Shown: positions 32,030-35,555 of the stretch, piece by piece | Position numbering within the stretch: position 1 is the first letter of the stretch | Layout of the letters: each line of letters begins with the position of its first letter | NCBI GenBank assembly: GCA_024404245.1 | Contig: JAKSQH010000001.1 | Span: forward strand, 1 to 35,555 | DNA from: Clostridia bacterium | GTDB lineage: Bacteria > Bacillota > Clostridia > Christensenellales > Aristaeellaceae | Reading direction: 5' to 3' | DNA: 35,555 bases | Notes under the pieces: model-generated | The model's database searches: none | What the model saw: only the letters and a program-made list of their open reading frames with translations | Told to the model about the DNA's origin: nothing | Program-made: the position numbers and the translations under genes

Positions 32030-32969
32030 CCGTTTCCGCGTTCTCCGCGCGTTTTTCACCGAAAGTGAGAGCCCGCTGGATACGGATCAGATCCGTACAC
32101 TGACCGGAAGCGTGCCGGATAACCGGCCCGGCGACGCGGATATGCTTGTCACGCATGAAAACAATATCCGATGGTCCGGGCGCAATCTCGACAACCGCTT
32201 CGAAAAAAGCAAGAAACGGATAACCGCGGTCTACCGGGTTTTCTCCGTGCTTGCCGCCGTCATGATCATTGCTGTTCTGCTGTTCACCGTTACGGACCTG
32301 CCTTCCTTCGGCGGGGTTGAAAAGCCGACACAGAACGAGGTACAGCAGCGTTACCTGGAAAAAGGGCTTGAAGAGGGCGGCGCCACCAACCTCGTGGCAA
32401 ATATGATTCTGGACTACCGTGCCTTTGATACGCTCGGAGAAAGCAATGTCCTCTTCATGGCGGTATGCACGGTGATCCTGCTTCTCCGCATTTCACAGGG
32501 CGATACCGACCGCAGACTGCGTGAAGAGAATGACGACCGTCACTTCGAGCCGAAAAATGATCTGATTCTTCAGACGGGCGCCCGGGTGCTGGTACCTGTT
32601 ATTCAGCTGTTCGGCATTTATGTGATTCTCAACGGTCATCTCGGGCCCGGCGGCGGCTTCAGCGGCGGCGCGATCATGGGCGCCGGGCTGATCCTTTACC
32701 TCAGCGCGTTCGGCTTTGCCCGCACGGAACGCTTCTTCACCTTCAGAACGTTCAAAACCGTCAGCTTCACGGCACTGTCCTTCTACGCCCTCAGCAAGGC
32801 ATATTCCTTCTTCACGGGCGCGAATCACCTGCCCTCGGTCATCACAACCGGAACCCCCGGCGCGATCCTGTCAGCAGGGTTGATTCTTCCGCTCAACATC
32901 GCGGTGGGGCTGGTTGTCTGCTGTACTATGTATGCTTTCTACACCCTGTTCCGGAAAGGGGATATGTAA
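32022..32969 (+). CDS. mrpB: Fused MbhE-like and MrpB (MnhB domain) subunit
   Basis: A 315-residue membrane protein that combines two parts often encoded separately. Residues about 1-70 are an unusual hydrophilic extension. Residues about 70-157 have two membrane segments around YLEKGLEEGGATNLVANMIL and DYRAFDTLGESNVL, the MbhE/MrpA-tail signature. Residues about 180-315 are the MnhB domain with GGGFSGGAIMGAG and several membrane segments. The start at 32022 follows AAAGGAGG by 11 bases; it overlaps the previous gene by 8 bases. The fused layout and the long hydrophilic head are the oddities. The subunit probably connects the antiporter-like subunits of the complex. Confidence 0.85.
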   Translation: MSNRFRVLRAFFTESESPLDTDQIRTLTGSVPDNRPGDADMLVTHENNIRWSGRNLDNRFEKSKKRITAVYRVFSVLAAVMIIAVLLFTVTDLPSFGGVEKPTQNEVQQRYLEKGLEEGGATNLVANMILDYRAFDTLGESNVLFMAVCTVILLLRISQGDTDRRLREENDDRHFEPKNDLILQTGARVLVPVIQLFGIYVILNGHLGPGGGFSGGAIMGAGLILYLSAFGFARTERFFTFRTFKTVSFTALSFYALSKAYSFFTGANHLPSVITTGTPGAILSAGLILPLNIAVGLVVCCTMYAFYTLFRKGDM

Positions 32970-32972
32970 CCG

Positions 32973-33350
32973 ATGCTGCAAAAGCTTGCTGATAATTATG
33001 TGTCTGCCGCTGCCGTTATCCTGTTCGGAATCGGGTTTACAACCCTGCTTCTGAACAAGAACCTGGTCAGAAAAATCATCGGTTTTTCCTTCATGGACTC
33101 GGCGATGTTTCTCTTTCTGGCCGCTCAGGGATACATTGAAGGCGGAAAAGCGCCGATTCTGGACCCCGATCAGCTGACCGCGCGGACAACATTCATCAAT
33201 CCGGTTCCCGCGGGTCTGGTTCTGACCGGCATTGTGGTTTCCGTGTCCGTAACGGCGCTGATGCTGGCACTGACCGTCCGCCTGTACAGGCGCTATCACT
33301 CCCTTGATATTGATGAGATCTGCCGTCTCGCCGGGAAGGAGGAGAGCTGA
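32973..33350 (+). CDS. mrpC: Na+/H+ antiporter subunit MrpC/MbhG (NuoK-like)
   Basis: A 125-residue protein with three transmembrane segments, related to NuoK of complex I. The pattern LFGIGFTTLLLNKNLVRKIIGFSFMDSAMFLFL (about 17-49), then INPVPAGLVLTGIVVSVSVTALML (about 75-98) is typical of MrpC; the DP/NP-VPAALVLT block is recognisable. A short charged cytoplasmic tail follows. It starts 3 bases after mrpB and its stop overlaps the mrpD start by one base. Confidence 0.9.
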   Translation: MLQKLADNYVSAAAVILFGIGFTTLLLNKNLVRKIIGFSFMDSAMFLFLAAQGYIEGGKAPILDPDQLTARTTFINPVPAGLVLTGIVVSVSVTALMLALTVRLYRRYHSLDIDEICRLAGKEES

Positions 33351-34837
33351 TGAGCTGGTGGGCTGACATCCCGCTTTTCTCCATTATTCTCTGCCTTCTG
33401 TCAGCGGCTCTCTGTTCCGTGCTGAAAGCGAGAGCCGCCCGCGTCACCGGGTATACAGTGCTCGCGTTGTGTGTATCCGGCGGTGTGATGCTGCTGTCGG
33501 GTCTTCTTTCGGCCGGAGGCAGTGTTACCTTCATGATGGGGCACTTCCCGGCGCCCTGGGGAAATGAGATCCGTTTCGGGCAGCTGGAAGCGCTGCTGGC
33601 AATCGTCTTTCCGCTCATTATGCTGATGAGCCTTCTCGGCGGCGCGCGCCGCATGGAGGAGCAGGTCACTTCATTCCGTGAGAATCTCTATTACACCGTG
33701 TGCCTGCTGCTGAACGCGGCGCTGCTTTCACAGATTTATACCAACGACCTGTTCACCGGCTATGTTTTTCTGGAAATCATGACGCTGGCCAGCTGCGGGC
33801 TGATCATCGCGCGCAGCAAAGGCAAAGCACTGGTATCCGCGATGCGGTACATGATTCTGAACCTGATCGGCAGCGGGCTGTTCCTGCTGGGTGTCATCCT
33901 GCTGTATGACGTAACCGGTCACCTGCTGATGGAAAATATCCGTCAGGCGTTGGAAAAGCTGCACGCGGGCGGAGAATACAAAACCGGTCTGACTGTCATC
34001 ATCGCGCTGATCACCGTCGGCCTGTGTGTCAAGAGTGCCCTCTTCCCGTTTCACACCTGGGTACCGGATGCCTATTCCAACGGCACGCCCGCGTCCAACG
34101 CGATCCTGTCATCACTTGTTTCCAAGGGCTACATTGTTTTGCTGATCAAGTGCTATTGCCGTGTATTCGGTCCGGAAGTGATATCAGGCTCCGGTATCAA
34201 CAACCTGATCATGCTGCTCGCGCTTTCCGGCATGATCATCGGTTCGCTGGACGCGATACGGACAAAAGAAACAGGCAGAATGATCGCGTATTCGTCCGTC
34301 GCGCAGATCGGCTACATCTATCTGGGCGTCGCGCTGGGTTCGGAAGCCGGATACGCCGCGGCAATCTTTCATCTGCTTCTGCACTCCGCAAGCAAGAGCC
34401 TGCTCTTCCTTTCAGCGGACGCGTTACAGACGGTATCCGGCGAAAGCTGCGAATTCGGGCCGCTTGCCGGAGCCGGCCGGCGTGCGAAAGGAGCAGGCGT
34501 CGCCTTCACACTCGGCGCGTTCAGTCTGGTCGGACTGCCGTTTACCGGCGGCTTCGTAACCAAGCTGCTTCTCGGCCGTGAAGCGCTGAACCGTTCCGTT
34601 CCGGTTGCCGTGGCGGTGCTTGCCGTGCTTGTTGTCTCCACACTGCTCAACATTCTTTATTTCCTGCGTACTGTGATACTGATCTGGAGCCCCGGCGAAA
34701 CAGTCAAAAAGAGAACCCGTTTCGGACCGGCGTTCGGCATTTCAATGATTATCCTCGGTACCGGAATCCTCGCGTGCTTTTTCCTCGCGTCACCCCTGCT
34801 GGATCTGATCTGTATGGGGCTGACGAATTTCAGCTGA
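33350..34837 (+). CDS. mrpD: Proton-conducting antiporter subunit MrpD/MbhH (NuoL/M/N-like)
   Basis: A 495-residue, 13-14-helix antiporter-like subunit. The ion-path residues of this family are visible: Glu in YVFLEIMTLAS (TM5) and Lys in CVKSALFPFHTWVPDAYSN (TM7), and a broken TM12 region around VGLPFTGGFVTKLLLG with a second Lys. It should conduct protons or Na+ across the membrane. The ATG overlaps the mrpC stop. A second subunit of the same superfamily follows 17 bases downstream. Confidence 0.93.
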   Translation: MSWWADIPLFSIILCLLSAALCSVLKARAARVTGYTVLALCVSGGVMLLSGLLSAGGSVTFMMGHFPAPWGNEIRFGQLEALLAIVFPLIMLMSLLGGARRMEEQVTSFRENLYYTVCLLLNAALLSQIYTNDLFTGYVFLEIMTLASCGLIIARSKGKALVSAMRYMILNLIGSGLFLLGVILLYDVTGHLLMENIRQALEKLHAGGEYKTGLTVIIALITVGLCVKSALFPFHTWVPDAYSNGTPASNAILSSLVSKGYIVLLIKCYCRVFGPEVISGSGINNLIMLLALSGMIIGSLDAIRTKETGRMIAYSSVAQIGYIYLGVALGSEAGYAAAIFHLLLHSASKSLLFLSADALQTVSGESCEFGPLAGAGRRAKGAGVAFTLGAFSLVGLPFTGGFVTKLLLGREALNRSVPVAVAVLAVLVVSTLLNILYFLRTVILIWSPGETVKKRTRFGPAFGISMIILGTGILACFFLASPLLDLICMGLTNFS

Positions 34838-34854
34838 CTGGGAGGGTCTGAAAT

Positions 34855-35555
34855 ATGAATGGATGTCTTTGGCTGCTGATTCCTGTTCTCTTTCCCATTC
34901 TCTGCGGTATCATCGCCGGAACGGCAAAAGGGCTGAAGAACCGGAAACATGTCCGCGTATGGACGGGTATCACAATGACCGCGACTTCCGCGGCTATGAT
35001 TCTCGCCGCGATCCTGCTGCCCGGAAAAGAGCTCACCCTGTGGCGGATCACGGATGTACTGCGTATTACCGTGCGGATCGACAGCCTCAGCCGGTTCTTC
35101 CTGATCCTTGTCGGTACTGTCTGGACGCTGGTCGGCTTCTATGCTTTCGAATATATGGAGCATGAGGAAAACGAGCCCAGATTCTACTGTTTCTGGCTGA
35201 TCACACAGGGCGTGCTCGCCGCGCTGGTCACCGCGGAAAACCTGGTTACCTTCTACCTGTTCTATGAGGCTATGACACTGATGACGCTACCGCTTGTGCT
35301 GCACAACGGTACACCGGAAGCAATCGCGGCGGGTATCAAATACCTTGTCTACTCGGTTTTCGGTGCCGCGGCGGCCCTGCTCGGTATCTTCTTCCTCAAT
35401 CATTACGGAACAACTCTGTCCTTTACGGCGGGCGGGTTCCTTGATCCGGCACTGACCGCGGGGCATGAAAGCACCCTGCTGATCATCGCACTGGTCATGA
35501 TCCTGGGATTCGGTACCAAAGCAGGCATGTTCCCGCTTCACGGCTGGCTGCCGAC
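34855..35555 (+). CDS. Second proton-conducting antiporter subunit (MrpD/MrpA/NuoM-like), partial
   Basis: An open frame runs from ATG 34855 (GGGAGG about 9 bases upstream) off the right edge; 233 residues are visible. It is another NuoL/M/N-type channel subunit. The first hydrophobic segments are followed by RIDSLSRFFLILV, the TM5 glutamate in FYLFYEAMTLMTLPL, and the TM7 lysine in FGTKAGMFPLHGWLP at the window edge, matching the MrpA/MrpD core. It differs from the upstream mrpD in sequence, so it is a paralogue and not a tandem copy. Whether it is an MrpA-like, second MrpD or Mbh/Mbx-type subunit needs the remainder. Confidence 0.88.
   Translation, partial: MNGCLWLLIPVLFPILCGIIAGTAKGLKNRKHVRVWTGITMTATSAAMILAAILLPGKELTLWRITDVLRITVRIDSLSRFFLILVGTVWTLVGFYAFEYMEHEENEPRFYCFWLITQGVLAALVTAENLVTFYLFYEAMTLMTLPLVLHNGTPEAIAAGIKYLVYSVFGAAAALLGIFFLNHYGTTLSFTAGGFLDPALTAGHESTLLIIALVMILGFGTKAGMFPLHGWLP

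Noticed and set aside
33350..35555. Tandem duplication of mrpD
   Set aside because: The two antiporter-type subunits share only superfamily motifs around the TM5 Glu and TM7 Lys; the sequences are otherwise different, as expected for standard paralogous subunits.

Overview
The window looks like a chromosomal segment of an uncultured or poorly characterised anaerobic Clostridia-type Firmicute. This rests on AGGAGG-type ribosome binding sites, sigma-A-like promoters with 17-bp spacers, a perfect CIRCE (HrcA) operator, a single-chain dimeric-type glycyl-tRNA synthetase, a YerB-like DUF3048 lipoprotein/secreted protein, secreted Big2/SH3b proteins, and an Mrp/Mbh-type antiporter operon. GC content is moderately high by eye. 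I cannot name the species. I see no rRNA, tRNA, IS element, prophage or CRISPR array.

Layout. 1-2.7 kb: an NADH pyrophosphatase-like Nudix enzyme and a GNAT acetyltransferase (+), convergent with a two-gene unit (-) of a YaiI/YqxD protein and an RpiB-fold protein. 2.8-5.1 kb: a conserved-looking protein of unknown function followed by a PP2C phosphatase. 5.1-8.1 kb: a large cytoplasmic GH3 glycosidase. 8.1-11.5 kb: a run of minus-strand genes for two small secreted proteins, a secreted LRR protein and an HD-GYP protein with a cyclic-nucleotide/cupin-like sensor. 11.6-15.4 kb: ftsY (+), then ugd and glyS (-). 15.5-18.5 kb: a secreted Big2/SH3b protein and a DEAD-box helicase, diverging from a 500-bp gap that carries a cluster of DnaA-box-like sites. 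18.5-22.7 kb: a phosphodiester glycosidase-like secreted protein (-), murA and a J-domain protein (+), and a UMF1/Atg22-like MFS transporter (-). 22.9-26.2 kb: htpG with a CIRCE operator, and recA. 26.2-29.2 kb: an apparent operon (-) of a degenerate membrane-anchored metallophosphoesterase, a cysteine-rich protein and an orphan beta-class DNA methyltransferase. 29.3-30.5 kb: a DUF3048 protein (+). 30.6-35.555 kb: an Mrp-type cation/proton antiporter operon running off the right edge.

Most genes are housekeeping. No complete, clearly new multi-gene system can be demonstrated here. The parts that most deserve follow-up are the unknown protein/PP2C pair, the Mrp operon whose order matches the membrane module of Mbh-type complexes (with two subunits fused), the metallophosphoesterase that has lost three conserved histidines, the palindromic DnaA-box cluster, and a perfect 9-9-9 inverted repeat lying over the DUF3048 promoter.

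Starts were chosen from Shine-Dalgarno position and family alignment from memory. Functional names come from recognised motifs; no database search was run.
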